Shown here: in pieces, positions 26,870 to 38,556 of the stretch
How positions within the stretch are numbered: the stretch's first letter is position 1
Layout of the letters: every line of letters begins with the position of its first letter
Source: Xanthomonas sp. GPE 39
GTDB taxonomy: Bacteria; Pseudomonadota; Gammaproteobacteria; Xanthomonadales; Xanthomonadaceae
Assembly: GCF_000963005.1 (NCBI RefSeq)
Contig: NZ_JZHZ01000007.1
Location: 2,435,511 to 2,477,711 of the forward strand
DNA length: 42,201 nt
Reading direction: 5' to 3'
Translations under genes and position numbers: made by a program
The notes under the pieces: model-generated
What the model was told of the DNA's origin: nothing
Seen by the model: only the letters and a program-made list of their open reading frames with translations
The model's database searches: none

Positions 26870-27619
26870 ATGAGCACATTGCTGAGTCCCGACCAACTCG
26901 AGGCGGAGCTACGTGCAATCGGCGCGCGCCTGTACCACGACCAACACCCGTTCCACGCACTGCTGCACAGCGGGCGACTGGATCGCGGCCAGGTCCAGGC
27001 CTGGGCACTCAACCGCTACGAATACCAGCGCTGCATCCCGCTCAAGGACGCAGCGATTCTGGCGCGGATGGACGACCCGGCGTTGCGGCGGATCTGGCGT
27101 CAGCGCATCGTCGACCACGATGGCAGTACCGAGGGCGAAGGCGGCATCGCCCGCTGGTTGTACCTGACCGATGCACTTGGCCTGGACCGCGACCTGGTCC
27201 AATCCGGACGCGCGCTGCTGCCCGGCACCCGCTTCGCCGTGCAAGCGTATCTGCATTTCGTGCGTGAAAAGAGCATGCTGGAAGCCATCGCCTCCTCGCT
27301 GACCGAACTGTTCGCGCCGGGCATCATCGGTCGGCGCGTCGCCGGCATGCTGCAACACTACGACTTCGTCTCGCGCGAGGCGCTGGCCTACTTCGAGCAT
27401 CGGCTGCACGAAGCGCCGCGCGATTCCGACTTCGCCCTGGACTACGTCAAGCGCAACGCCGATACGCCAGAGAAACAACACATGGTCAAGGAGGCGCTAC
27501 GCTTCAAGTGCGGCGTGCTGTGGTCGCAACTGGATGCCCTGCACTTGGCCTACGTGCAGCCAGGCATCGCCTGGCCGGACGCCTTCGCCCCAGCAGTGCG
27601 GACGCAGGCGGTGGCATGA
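26870..27619 (+). CDS. pqqC: PqqC, pyrroloquinoline-quinone synthase
   Basis: 249 residues. A cofactor-free oxidase of the heme-oxygenase-like fold that carries out the last ring closure and oxidations to PQQ. Recognisable blocks are YHDQHPFHALLHSG, QVQAWALNRYEYQRCIP, DHDGSTEGEGGIARWL and YVKRNADTPEKQHMVKEAL, including the active-site His and Tyr/Arg residues. The stop codon overlaps the pqqD start (ATGA). Confidence 0.97.
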   Translation: MSTLLSPDQLEAELRAIGARLYHDQHPFHALLHSGRLDRGQVQAWALNRYEYQRCIPLKDAAILARMDDPALRRIWRQRIVDHDGSTEGEGGIARWLYLTDALGLDRDLVQSGRALLPGTRFAVQAYLHFVREKSMLEAIASSLTELFAPGIIGRRVAGMLQHYDFVSREALAYFEHRLHEAPRDSDFALDYVKRNADTPEKQHMVKEALRFKCGVLWSQLDALHLAYVQPGIAWPDAFAPAVRTQAVA

Positions 27620-27894
27620 ACACGGCAATGCCGAACAGCCAGCCACGGCTCGCCCCCGGAGTACGCCTGCAGCACGACAAGATCCGTGCGCAGTGGGTGC
27701 TACTGGCACCGGAGCGGGTGATCGAGTTGGATGAGCTCGCCCATGCGATCGTGTCGCGCTGCGATGGCGAACGCCCGCTGGCGGCAATCGCCGCCGAACT
27801 GGCCGACGCGTTCGACGCCGACGTGGACGAAGTCGAGCGCGACGTGTGCGAACTGATCCAACAGTTGCACGACAAGCGTCTGCTGCGCCTATGA
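27616..27894 (+). CDS. pqqD: PqqD, PqqA-binding chaperone
   Basis: 92 residues, a RiPP recognition element that binds PqqA and presents it to PqqE. The typical segments [31 protein letters not shown] and CDGERPL are present. The ATG at 27616 overlaps the pqqC stop by four bases, and its own stop overlaps the pqqE ATG. It is a separate protein here, not fused to PqqC or PqqE as in some species. Confidence 0.96.
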   Translation: MNTAMPNSQPRLAPGVRLQHDKIRAQWVLLAPERVIELDELAHAIVSRCDGERPLAAIAAELADAFDADVDEVERDVCELIQQLHDKRLLRL

Positions 27895-29015
27895 ATGCCC
27901 GAGTGCCGCCGCCACTGTCGATCCTGCTGGAGCTGACCCATCGCTGCCCGCTGGCCTGCCCGTATTGCTCCAATCCAATCGCACTGACGAGCCTGCGTGA
28001 GGAAATGGAGACCAGCGGCTGGCGCTCGGCGCTGGAGCAGGCCGCCGCGATGGGCGTGCTGCAAGCACACTTCTCCGGCGGCGAACCGATGTTGCGCAAG
28101 GACCTGCCCGAATTGATCGCGCATGCGCGCGCACTGGGCCTGTACAGCAACCTGATCACCTCCGGCGTGGCCGGCGGCGCGCCGATGCTGGCGCAGTTGG
28201 CCGAGGCCGGGCTGGAACACGTGCAACTAAGTATCCAGGACGCCGATGCCGCTGGTGCCGATCGCATCGCGGGCTATCGCGACAGCCTGGCGAAGAAGCG
28301 CGCATTCGCCGGCGCGGTCCGCGCACTCGGCCTGCCGCTGACGATCAATGCGGTGATCCACCGCCACAATGCCGAGCGAGTGCCGGCGATGATCGCCCTG
28401 GCGCTGGAACTGGATGCCGAACGCCTGGAAGTGGCGCACACCCAATACTACGGCTGGGGCCTGCGCAACCGCGCGGCGCTGCTGCCAAGCCGCGCGCAGA
28501 TCGAGGCCACCGTGGCTGTGGTGAATGCCGCGCGCGAACAGTTGCAAGATCGCCTGCACATCGATTTCGTCAGTCCCGACTATTACGCCCACCGACCCAA
28601 GGCGTGCATGGGCGGCTGGGGCCAACGCTTCGTCAACATTTCCCCGCGCGGCGACGTGCTGCCCTGTCACGCCGCCGAGACCCTGCCGGACATGGTGTTC
28701 GAGAACCTGCGCACGCGGCCGCTGGCGGCGATCTGGGAAGACGGCGAAGCGTTCGTGCGCTTCCGCGGCAGCGCCTGGATGCCGCAGGTGTGCCAGGACT
28801 GTCCGAAGCGCGAGATCGACTGGGGCGGCTGCCGCTGCCAGGCGCTGGCGCTGAGCGGCAACGCCGCCACCTTGGACCCGGTCTGCGAGCGCGCGCCAGA
28901 ACATGCGCACCTGCAAGCATTGACGCAACGCGAAGCAAGCGCGCCAGCGCCGGCTTTCGTCTACCGGCGCCCGCCGCGCAGCACATCCGCCACCGCTACG
29001 CCCATCGGCGACTGA
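27891..29015 (+). CDS. pqqE: PqqE, radical SAM enzyme of PQQ biosynthesis
   Basis: 374 residues. PqqE joins Glu and Tyr of PqqA by a carbon-carbon bond. The radical SAM cluster motif CPLACPYC (Cys-x3-Cys-x2-Cys) starts near residue 19. The C-terminal SPASM-type cysteines for the auxiliary clusters are present ([35 protein letters not shown]). The start at 27891 overlaps the pqqD stop (ATGA); a longer in-frame start at 27846 would run into pqqD. It is the last gene of the cluster, with no pqqF peptidase after it. Confidence 0.97.
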   Translation: MNARVPPPLSILLELTHRCPLACPYCSNPIALTSLREEMETSGWRSALEQAAAMGVLQAHFSGGEPMLRKDLPELIAHARALGLYSNLITSGVAGGAPMLAQLAEAGLEHVQLSIQDADAAGADRIAGYRDSLAKKRAFAGAVRALGLPLTINAVIHRHNAERVPAMIALALELDAERLEVAHTQYYGWGLRNRAALLPSRAQIEATVAVVNAAREQLQDRLHIDFVSPDYYAHRPKACMGGWGQRFVNISPRGDVLPCHAAETLPDMVFENLRTRPLAAIWEDGEAFVRFRGSAWMPQVCQDCPKREIDWGGCRCQALALSGNAATLDPVCERAPEHAHLQALTQREASAPAPAFVYRRPPRSTSATATPIGD

Positions 29016-29114
29016 GCGCAGACCCAATCTCAACCAGGCCGCTATCGGCCGCGCTAGCGCCCGCATCATGACTTGCGAATACACTACGGCGCATTCCACC
29101 GCTGGATTTCCGCC

Positions 29115-29627
29115 ATGTCCCTCGCGCGCCTCACTCCTCTGGTCCTGTGCGCGGCGCTCGCCGTGTCCGCCGCACCAGCGTGTGCTCAGCAACACGTCTC
29201 CGGTGACCTGCAAACGCAGATGTCGCCGCAGGCGTTCAAGGCCGCCGGCCTGGACAAACTTTCGCCACAGGAATTGGCCGCACTGAACGCTTGGTTGCAA
29301 GGCAAGGTCGCCAAGGAAACCGCCATTGCGCTAGAAAACGCCAAGGAAGAAGGCCGCCGCGAAGTGATTTCCAACAATCGCGGTTTCTTCGATTTCGGCA
29401 GCAAGGACCCCATCGAAAGCACCCTGGTCGGCGAATTCACTGGCTTCGCCAAAGGGCGTCATTACCTACTGGCCAACGGACAGGAGTGGGAGCAGACCGA
29501 ACCGGCCAGCCTGCCCGGCGTGCGCCGCAGCGCGCCAAAGGTGAAAATCCTCCCGGGCATCATGGGCGTGTGGTATCTGCAAATCGATAGTTACAACACC
29601 CGCGCCAAAGTCCGCCGGATAAAATAG
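29115..29627 (+). CDS. Secreted protein of unknown function
   Basis: 170 residues. A clear signal peptide (MSLARLTPLVLCAALAVSAA, cleavage near ACA-QQ, residue 24) precedes a predicted helical part with FKAAGLDKLSPQELAALNAW, which recurs in small proteobacterial secreted proteins, and a beta-rich C-terminal half (VGEFTGFAKGRHYLLANGQE) that may be an SH3-like barrel. I do not recognise a function. The ATG at 29115 was chosen because it begins the signal peptide. The ClC gene starts 11 bp after its stop, so the two are probably one operon. Confidence 0.8.
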   Translation: MSLARLTPLVLCAALAVSAAPACAQQHVSGDLQTQMSPQAFKAAGLDKLSPQELAALNAWLQGKVAKETAIALENAKEEGRREVISNNRGFFDFGSKDPIESTLVGEFTGFAKGRHYLLANGQEWEQTEPASLPGVRRSAPKVKILPGIMGVWYLQIDSYNTRAKVRRIK

Positions 29628-29638
29628 GAACGCGTACC

Positions 29639-31417
29639 GTGCACCTGCCCTCCGTGCCAGGCTTGGCTCACGCCTCGCACAGCCTGACCGATGCACTGCG
29701 TCGGCGGATACGCGCCAGCGATGTGTGGTTCATCGCACTCGCGCTGCTGGTCGGGCTGATCGCGGGCCTGCTGACCCTGCTACAGAGCAGTCTGGCCCAC
29801 GGCGTACAGGCATGGCTGTACGGCCTGGATGCCGATGCGCGGCTCAGTGCGGTGCCGGAACTGAGCACGAGCCAGTTGCTGGTGCTGCCGCTGGGCGGGC
29901 TGGTCGTCGGCCTGTTGGGGATGGCCGCGCGCGCGCGCAAACGTCAGTTGATCGACGCCGTGGAGGCCAACGCACTGTACGGCGGACGCATGTCGATGCG
30001 CGACAACCTGATCGTCTCCGCGCAAACACTGCTGTCCAACGGCTGTGGCGCCTCGGTCGGCCTGGAAGCGGCATACACGCAGATGGGCGCCGGCTCCGGC
30101 TCGCACCTTGGCCGCATCCTGCGCCTGCGCCGCGCCGACATCCGTACCCTGGTCGGTGCTGGGGCCGGTGCAGCCATCGCCGCAGCATTCGGCGCACCGC
30201 TGGCAGGCGCGTTCTATGCGTTCGAGATCGTAATCGGCGCGTACTCCCCATCGGCGCTGGCGCCGGTGGCGGTGGCCTCGCTTGGCGCGGTATTCGTGGC
30301 CCAGGCCAGCGGAACACCGCCGTACCTGTTGCCAGCCTCCGCGGCAGCGGCACTAGAGGCCCGCGACTATGCGCTCTATGCACTGTTGGGCGTGCTGTGT
30401 GCGCTGCTGGCGGTGGCGGTGATGCGCCTGATCGCCGCGATCGAGCAAACGATCAACCGTAGCCCGCTGCCGCGCTGGGCGCGGCCGATGGTCGGTGGGG
30501 CGCTGCTGATCCCATTGGCGATAATCACCCCACAGGTGTTGTCCTCCGGCCATGGGGCCCTGCATTTGGATCTGACCAGCCCGACCTCGCTACGCTGGTT
30601 GGGCGTGCTGTTGCTGCTCAAATGCCTGGGATCGGGCATCTCGCTCGGTTTCGGTTTCCGTGGCGGCCTGTTCTTCGCCTCGCTGTTCATTGGATCGCTG
30701 ATCGGCGGTTTGTACGCTGGGGTATTGAACCTGGGCAGTGGCATGGCGCTGATCGACGGTACCGCCGCCTCACTGGCGGGCATGGCCGCCATGGCCGCTG
30801 CGGTGGTCGGCGCGCCGATGACGATGGCCATGCTGGTCCTGGAAGGGACGCATGATTTCGTCCTGGCCAGCGCGGTGATGGTCGCGGTTCTGGTCGCCAA
30901 TACCATCGTGCGGCAAATCTTCGGTTACTCGTTCTCCACCTGGCGCCTGCACCTGCGCGGGGAAACGATCAAGAGCGCGCGCGACGTGGGCTGGGTGAAG
31001 CATTTGAACGCCGGACGCATGATGCGCAAGGACGTGCACCCGCTCGCCGCCACCACCACAGTGGCGCAGTTCCGCCGCCGCTTCCCGCTAGGATCGGTAA
31101 CCCGGGTCATACTGGAGAACGAAGACGGCCACTACGCCGGACTGGTGACCCTGGCCGCCGTCTATGCCGACGGCGCCAACGCCGAGGCGGCGATCGTCGA
31201 CTATGCCGGCAACCGCGACGTCGCCCTGCGCCTCGACACCGACGTGGTCACCGCGATGCGTCAGTTCGACCTGACCCAAAGCGACGAACTGGCGGTGGTC
31301 GACGAACAAGGCAAAGTGCTGGGCGTGCTGAGCGAAAGCTTCGTGCGCAAACGCTACGCCGAAGAACTGGACAAGCGCCAACGCGAACTGATGGGCGAGC
31401 GGGTGGACGACGAGTAA
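29639..31417 (+). CDS. ClC-family chloride channel or Cl-/H+ antiporter with CBS region
   Basis: 592 residues, starting at GTG with AGGA about nine bases upstream. Some ten to twelve membrane segments span residues 28-440. The anion-path loop is changed: the usual GREGP region reads SVGLEAAYTQ, keeping the gating glutamate but not the flanking Arg and Pro; AFGAPLAGAFYAFE and GFRGGLFFASLFIGS match the other ClC signatures. The cytoplasmic C-terminus (about 455-575) resembles paired CBS domains, which often sense nucleotides. It may move chloride, nitrate or another anion across the inner membrane; which one cannot be told. It converges on hrpA with a 147-bp gap. Confidence 0.88.
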   Translation: MHLPSVPGLAHASHSLTDALRRRIRASDVWFIALALLVGLIAGLLTLLQSSLAHGVQAWLYGLDADARLSAVPELSTSQLLVLPLGGLVVGLLGMAARARKRQLIDAVEANALYGGRMSMRDNLIVSAQTLLSNGCGASVGLEAAYTQMGAGSGSHLGRILRLRRADIRTLVGAGAGAAIAAAFGAPLAGAFYAFEIVIGAYSPSALAPVAVASLGAVFVAQASGTPPYLLPASAAAALEARDYALYALLGVLCALLAVAVMRLIAAIEQTINRSPLPRWARPMVGGALLIPLAIITPQVLSSGHGALHLDLTSPTSLRWLGVLLLLKCLGSGISLGFGFRGGLFFASLFIGSLIGGLYAGVLNLGSGMALIDGTAASLAGMAAMAAAVVGAPMTMAMLVLEGTHDFVLASAVMVAVLVANTIVRQIFGYSFSTWRLHLRGETIKSARDVGWVKHLNAGRMMRKDVHPLAATTTVAQFRRRFPLGSVTRVILENEDGHYAGLVTLAAVYADGANAEAAIVDYAGNRDVALRLDTDVVTAMRQFDLTQSDELAVVDEQGKVLGVLSESFVRKRYAEELDKRQRELMGERVDDE

Positions 31418-31564
31418 GCGTCACTGACAAGGGCAACTGCCTCGCCGCCGGACGGACGTGGACACCCCATCGCTGCGATTCCTGCACGCCCGACAGCGGC
31501 TGGCGAGGTTTTGTGAACCACTCTGAGCACCGCCGACAAAAGCATGGCGCGGCAATCGCGCGCC

Positions 31565-34500
31565 TCAGCGCAGGGCCGCCACGCGCTGCGCCAGCTTCTT
31601 GGCCGAAATGCCGGACTTGGCACCCAGCTCCTGCGCGAACACGGAGACCCGCAATTCTTCCAGATCCCAGCGCAGCGCCTGCCACTGTGGATCGTCACAC
31701 TGCCCCGCTGCAGCCGCTTCCGCCAGGGCATCGACGAAGGGCTTGAGTTCCAGCATCCGCGCCTGGTCGCGCGCCGGATCGCGCTTGGCACGTTCGGCGC
31801 GCAGCAGCATCGCACGCAGATAGCGTGGAAATTGCGCCAGCGCGTGAGCGGGCGTCTCGCGCAGGAACCCCGGTGGCATCAGTGCCGCCAGTTGCGCCCG
31901 CATGTCGTCCAGGTTGCCGCTGGCCCAGCCCATCAGCGGCGACTCCAACTGCGGTTTCAATTCCGCTGCCGCGCTCATGATCGCCTCGGCCAGCTTCAGC
32001 CGTTCCATCGCTTCGCCAAATAGCTGCTTGGCGACGGCGTCGCGACGCTGGGCGAACCTGTCGGCATCGCGGATCGTCTCCAGCCCCTGCTCCAACAGTG
32101 CGTTCAACGCCGCATCCACCAGATCCCCGCGCAGCCGTTCCTGCGATTCGATGGCCGCGTACAGCAAGCCGGTCTTGGGCGACACCGGCAATTGCTTGCG
32201 CGCCTGTTTGAGCTTGTCGTTCAGGGCGATTTCCAGCAACCGCCGCACGCCGTGCGGGTGCATCGCCTCGGCCTGGGCGCGGTCGGCGAAAATGCGCAAG
32301 GCCACGCTATCGCCCTCATCCACCAGGGCCGGATACGCCGGCACGCCAGCTTCGCCCGGCACCTGCGGCGGGATCGGCGCAAGCGGAAATTCGCGCAGCC
32401 CAGTCGCTGCCATCTCGCGACCGGCACGCGCCGCGAACGCGCGCCCGGCAAGGTCGCCGAAGCGCAGCCGCAACGCATCCAGATCGCGCGATTCGGCCAA
32501 CACCTTGCCGGCCTCGTCGCGCAAGCGCAGATTCATACGCAGATGCGGCTCCAGCGCGCTTTCGTCAAAGTCCAACGAGCTCAGCGGCACGCCTGTCGCG
32601 CGCTGCAGAAACCGCGCCAGTTCACCGCGCAGGTCATCGGCACTGGGCTGCGCGAACGCCTCGTGGAAGGCGCGCGCAAAATCCGGTGCGGGGACATAAT
32701 TGCGTCGCAGCGCCTTGGGCAAGCTGCGAATCAGCGCAGCGGCCTTGTCGGCGACGAAGCCCGGCGCCAGCCACGATAGCCGTGCCGGGTCCAGCGCGTT
32801 GAGCAGATGTACCGGCACCTCCAACGTCACGCCATCGTCGGCAGCACCCGGCTCGAAACGGTAATGCAGCGCCAAGCGCGCATCGCCCAGCGCGAAATAC
32901 TTGGGATAGCGGTCGGCTTCGCTGCCCTCACCCGGCAACAAATCGACCAAGGACCAGTGCAGCGCGCGCCGCTGTTCGGGCGACAACGCGCTCCACCAAG
33001 TATCCAGTCCCGTGGCGGAATGAATCTCGGCAGGAATCCGGTCCAGATACCAACGCGCCTGCCAATCCTCGTCGGCCACGATGCCGGCACGCCGCAGTTT
33101 GGCTTCCTCTTCGTGCGCCTGCGCCAGCACCTTTTGGTTGTCCACGACGAAACTGGCACGGGTATTGATCTCGCCCGGCACCAGTGCCTGACGCACGAAC
33201 AACTCGTGCGCAGCCGACGGATCGATGCGGCCGTAGTGCACCGGCTTCTTCGGTGCCAGCACCAGCCCGAACAGGCTGATCTGCTCGGAGGCCAACACCT
33301 GACCTTGCGCACGCGACCAGTGCGGATCGAAATGCTTGCGCGCCAGCAGGTGCGGCACCTCGGCGATGACCCAGTCCGGTTCGATTGCCGCATTGGTCAG
33401 GCCCCAAATCTTCTGCGTGTCCAGCAGGGTCGCCGGCAGCACCCACGGCGGCGGCTTGCGCGCCAGCGTCGAGCCGGGAAACAGCAGGAAACGTCGCTGC
33501 CGGGGCGCTAGAAAATCGCCTTTCTCGGTGCGGTGGCCGACCTGGGTCGGCAGTCCGGCGAGCAATGCGCGATGCAGCGACTGGTAGGCTGCGGCGCGCA
33601 CGCGCTCGCTGGCGCGCGGCGTCTCGGGGTCTGCAATCGGTGCGGCCGCGCGGGTGTCGCTCAGCGTGAGTGCGAGCGCCTGCGCCGCGCCGCGTCCCTC
33701 GCGCGCCAGCCGCGCGGCACGATGCAATTGGCCACGGGTCATGCGCGCCGCGGTTTCCGCATCACGCCCCGGCGCTGGCGCGGCGGCAGCGTCCAACAAC
33801 GGTTGCAGCGACGCAGACGCCGCTTCCTCGCTCCAGCCCAGCTCGGCGCAGAGCAGGTGCAACTGACGATGCAACTCGCGCCACTCGCGCATGCGCAGGA
33901 ACCCGAGGAAATGCCGTGCGCACCAGTCGCGCAGTTTGGACTGGGTGAGTTCCTCGTGCGCTTGGCGGTAAGCCTCCCACAGGCGCAGGATGCCGACGAA
34001 CTCCGAACGCGCATCGGCGAATTTGGCATGCGCGTTGTCCGCCGCTTCGCGCGCTTCCGGCGGTCGCTCACGCGGGTCCTGGATGCCCAGGAACGCGGCG
34101 ATCACCAGCATCGGCCGCAGACAACCATGCTGCTGCGCCGCCACCAGCATCCGCGCCAGTTTCACGTCCACCGGCAACCGCGCCATTTTGCGGCCAATCT
34201 CGGTGAGCTTGCGCGCGCCGTGGCGGTCGGGTTCGCCGACCGCACCCAGTTCCACCAGTTGCTGCCAGCCGTCGGCGACGGCGCGTTCGTCCGGCGGCTC
34301 CAGGAACGGGAAATCTTCCATGCGCCCCAGCCCCAATTGCAGCATGCGCAGGATCACCCCAGCCAGACTGGAACGGCGAATCTCCGGATCAGTGAACGCA
34401 GGCCGCGCCTGGAAATCGGCCTCGGCGTACAAGCGGTAGCAGATACCCTCGGCGATGCGTCCGCAACGGCCCTTGCGCTGGTTGGCGCTGGCTTGCGAGA

Positions 34501-35692
34501 TTGGTTCGATGTGCAGCCGATCCAGCTTCTGTCGTGGACTATAGCGCTTGACCCGCGCATAGCCCGGATCGACCACGTAGCGGATCCGCGGCACGGTCAG
34601 CGAAGTCTCGGCCACGTTGGTGGTCAACACCAGGCGACGTCGTGGGCCGGGATTGAACACCCGGTCCTGATCGCTGGCCGACAGCCGCGCGTACAACGGC
34701 AACACCTCGGTTTCGCGATATTTGCGCCGTTCCAGCGCCTGGTGCGCATCGCGAATTTCGCGTTCGCCGGGCAGAAATACCAGCACATCGCCGCGCGGGT
34801 CCAACCGAGTGATTTCGTCCAACGCCGCCACGATCGCCTCGTTGACCGTGCGCTCGCCGGCGTTATCGCCACTGCTATCGTCCTGGCCGCTTTCACCTTC
34901 CAGCGGCCGGTAGCGCACCTCCACCGGATAGGTGCGGCCCTCCACGCTGATCACCGGCGCATCGTCGAAGTGCGTGGCGAAACGCGCGGTGTCGATCGTG
35001 GCGGAGGTGACGATGACTTTCAGTTCCGGGCGTTTGCGCAGCAATTGCTTCAGATAACCGAGCAGGAAATCGATATTGAGGCTGCGCTCGTGCGCCTCGT
35101 CGACGATGATCGTGTCGTAGTTGGACAGCCAGCGGTCGCTGGCGATCTCGGCCAACAGGATGCCATCGGTCATGAACTTGATCCGGGTCTGCTCGCCGAT
35201 CCGATCATTGAAGCGCACCTGAAAACCAACCATGTCACCCACCGGGGTGTGCAATTCCTCGGCCACCCGTGCGGCCACCGCGCGCGCGGCGATGCGCCGT
35301 GGCTGGGTGCAGCCGATCATGCCGGCGGCGCCGCGACCGGCCAGAAGACACAACTTCGGCAACTGCGTGGTTTTGCCCGAGCCAGTCTCGCCAGCGATCA
35401 CCACCACCTGATGTGCGCGGATCAATGCGACGATCCGCTCTGCCTCGCGCGCGATTGGCAATTGCGCATCCAGCACGATGGCCGGCTGCGTGGATGCCCG
35501 CGCAGCGCAGCGCGTGCGCGACGCCTCCAGCGCCTGTTCGAATGCGGTTTCCAGCGCGGCATTGCCAGGCGCGGCCTGCCAGCGCGACCATAGGCCGAGC
35601 AGGCGGCCACGGTCGCGGGTCAGCGCACCGTCGATCGCCGCACGGCGCTCGCGCAGGTGTGCGGCCAGAGGATGTTTTTCGATAGCGTTCAT
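31565..35692 (-). CDS. hrpA: HrpA, DEAH-box ATP-dependent RNA helicase
   Basis: 1375 residues from the ATG at 35692; an in-frame start 12 codons upstream (35728) is possible. Walker A GETGSGKT is at 101-108, DEAH at 198-201 and SAT at 230-232. Motif VI is QRKGRCGRIAEG, in which Cys stands where many DEAH helicases have Ala. A winged-helix and helicase-associated region follows, then the long HrpA-specific C-terminal half. Bacterial HrpA rescues stalled, collided ribosomes and processes some mRNAs in E. coli. Length fits the family. It diverges from dps with a 93-bp gap. Confidence 0.95.
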   Translation of the reverse strand: MNAIEKHPLAAHLRERRAAIDGALTRDRGRLLGLWSRWQAAPGNAALETAFEQALEASRTRCAARASTQPAIVLDAQLPIAREAERIVALIRAHQVVVIAGETGSGKTTQLPKLCLLAGRGAAGMIGCTQPRRIAARAVAARVAEELHTPVGDMVGFQVRFNDRIGEQTRIKFMTDGILLAEIASDRWLSNYDTIIVDEAHERSLNIDFLLGYLKQLLRKRPELKVIVTSATIDTARFATHFDDAPVISVEGRTYPVEVRYRPLEGESGQDDSSGDNAGERTVNEAIVAALDEITRLDPRGDVLVFLPGEREIRDAHQALERRKYRETEVLPLYARLSASDQDRVFNPGPRRRLVLTTNVAETSLTVPRIRYVVDPGYARVKRYSPRQKLDRLHIEPISQASANQRKGRCGRIAEGICYRLYAEADFQARPAFTDPEIRRSSLAGVILRMLQLGLGRMEDFPFLEPPDERAVADGWQQLVELGAVGEPDRHGARKLTEIGRKMARLPVDVKLARMLVAAQQHGCLRPMLVIAAFLGIQDPRERPPEAREAADNAHAKFADARSEFVGILRLWEAYRQAHEELTQSKLRDWCARHFLGFLRMREWRELHRQLHLLCAELGWSEEAASASLQPLLDAAAAPAPGRDAETAARMTRGQLHRAARLAREGRGAAQALALTLSDTRAAAPIADPETPRASERVRAAAYQSLHRALLAGLPTQVGHRTEKGDFLAPRQRRFLLFPGSTLARKPPPWVLPATLLDTQKIWGLTNAAIEPDWVIAEVPHLLARKHFDPHWSRAQGQVLASEQISLFGLVLAPKKPVHYGRIDPSAAHELFVRQALVPGEINTRASFVVDNQKVLAQAHEEEAKLRRAGIVADEDWQARWYLDRIPAEIHSATGLDTWWSALSPEQRRALHWSLVDLLPGEGSEADRYPKYFALGDARLALHYRFEPGAADDGVTLEVPVHLLNALDPARLSWLAPGFVADKAAALIRSLPKALRRNYVPAPDFARAFHEAFAQPSADDLRGELARFLQRATGVPLSSLDFDESALEPHLRMNLRLRDEAGKVLAESRDLDALRLRFGDLAGRAFAARAGREMAATGLREFPLAPIPPQVPGEAGVPAYPALVDEGDSVALRIFADRAQAEAMHPHGVRRLLEIALNDKLKQARKQLPVSPKTGLLYAAIESQERLRGDLVDAALNALLEQGLETIRDADRFAQRRDAVAKQLFGEAMERLKLAEAIMSAAAELKPQLESPLMGWASGNLDDMRAQLAALMPPGFLRETPAHALAQFPRYLRAMLLRAERAKRDPARDQARMLELKPFVDALAEAAAAGQCDDPQWQALRWDLEELRVSVFAQELGAKSGISAKKLAQRVAALR

Positions 35693-35785
35693 CAATCCGA
35701 TGCCATTGAACGTTGAATCAGCGCACATGCTTTAGTCTGTCTATTGTGACGCCATCTCGTCCGTAACCCTCATAAGGATCCCACC

Positions 35786-36349
35786 ATGGCCAAGCCCAAG
35801 ACCCACGACAAGATCAAGCACTCCAGCAAGACCACGACAGGCCAACCGCTGGCAACCCTGGCGCCATCGGCACCCAACATCGATATCGGGATCGGCGGCG
35901 GCGATCGCAAGAAGATCGCCGAGGGCCTGTCGCATTTCATGGCCGATGCCTTCACGCTGTACCTGAAGACCCACAACTTCCACTGGAATGTGACCGGGCC
36001 AATGTTCAATTCGCTGCACTTGATGTTCGAGACCCAGTACACCGAGCAGTGGGCGGCGCTGGACAACGTCGCCGAACGCATCCGTGCGCTGGGCTTCAAT
36101 GCCCCGGGCTCGTACAAGGAGTACGCCGCGCTGACCTCGATCCCGGAAGAAGCCGGACTCAGCGACAGCGCCGACTGGCGCGAGATGGTGCGCCAACTGG
36201 TGGTCGGCAACGAAGCGGTATGCCGCACCGCACGCAAGGCGCTCAAGACCGCCGACAACGCTGGCGACGACCCGTCGGTGGATATGCTGACGCAACGCCT
36301 GCAAACCCACGAAAAATACGCCTGGATGCTGCGCTCGCTGCTGCAATAA
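35786..36349 (+). CDS. dps: Dps-family ferritin-like DNA-protection protein
   Basis: 187 residues. Dps dodecamers oxidise and store iron and protect DNA under stress. The inter-subunit ferroxidase residues are His66 (FHWNVTG), His78, Glu82, Asp93 and Glu97 (LDNVAERIRALG); Glu82 stands at the position of Asp67 in E. coli Dps. The N-terminal tail is lysine-rich (MAKPKTHDKIKHSSK), as in the DNA-binding forms. An AAGGA ribosome site lies eight bases upstream. A strong hairpin follows the stop codon. Confidence 0.95.
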   Translation: MAKPKTHDKIKHSSKTTTGQPLATLAPSAPNIDIGIGGGDRKKIAEGLSHFMADAFTLYLKTHNFHWNVTGPMFNSLHLMFETQYTEQWAALDNVAERIRALGFNAPGSYKEYAALTSIPEEAGLSDSADWREMVRQLVVGNEAVCRTARKALKTADNAGDDPSVDMLTQRLQTHEKYAWMLRSLLQ

Positions 36350-36358
36350 ACCGCACAC

Positions 36359-36385
36359 GGCCACGCCTGCCAGACAGGCGTGGCC
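36359..36385. terminator. Hairpin after dps (probable terminator)
   Basis: GGCCACGCCTG, a 5-base loop, then CAGGCGTGGCC: a perfect 11-bp stem starting 10 bases after the dps stop. No T-run follows, so it may act as an mRNA-stabilising 3' end or a factor-assisted terminator. Confidence 0.6.
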
Positions 36386-36567
36386 GCGCAGGAATCCACG
36401 CTGCGTTCGCTTGACGCCGAGGTTGCCGGCGGCGGCGGGGCGTTGCCGCTGCTGATCGCAACGGCGCTGACCGCGCAATGACTGACCCACGGCCGATCAC
36501 TGCGACCCGACGCCACGCAGCGCCTGCATCCAACAGCCACGCTTGACCCACGCGGTATCCTAGGCAG

Positions 36568-38376
<1,809 letters not shown>

Positions 38377-38556
38377 GTTCGCCCCGCCAGACTTGCGAGC
38401 ACGGCGGCTCATGCAACCTCCCCTGCGGCAGTGCAGACGAACCATGCCGCACCACCACCGACAGGCCGGGTTCAACGTGATCTTGGTAGCGTCGGCACAG
38501 GATGGAGTGCGTCCATGGCGGCTGCATCCGGCTTTCCTTGCCCTGGCAGACGCCCG

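Noticed and set aside
33533-35593. 686-codon open frame on the plus strand
   Set aside because: Antisense to hrpA, whose helicase motifs are unmistakable; the antisense translation is His/Gln/Arg-rich with no domain.
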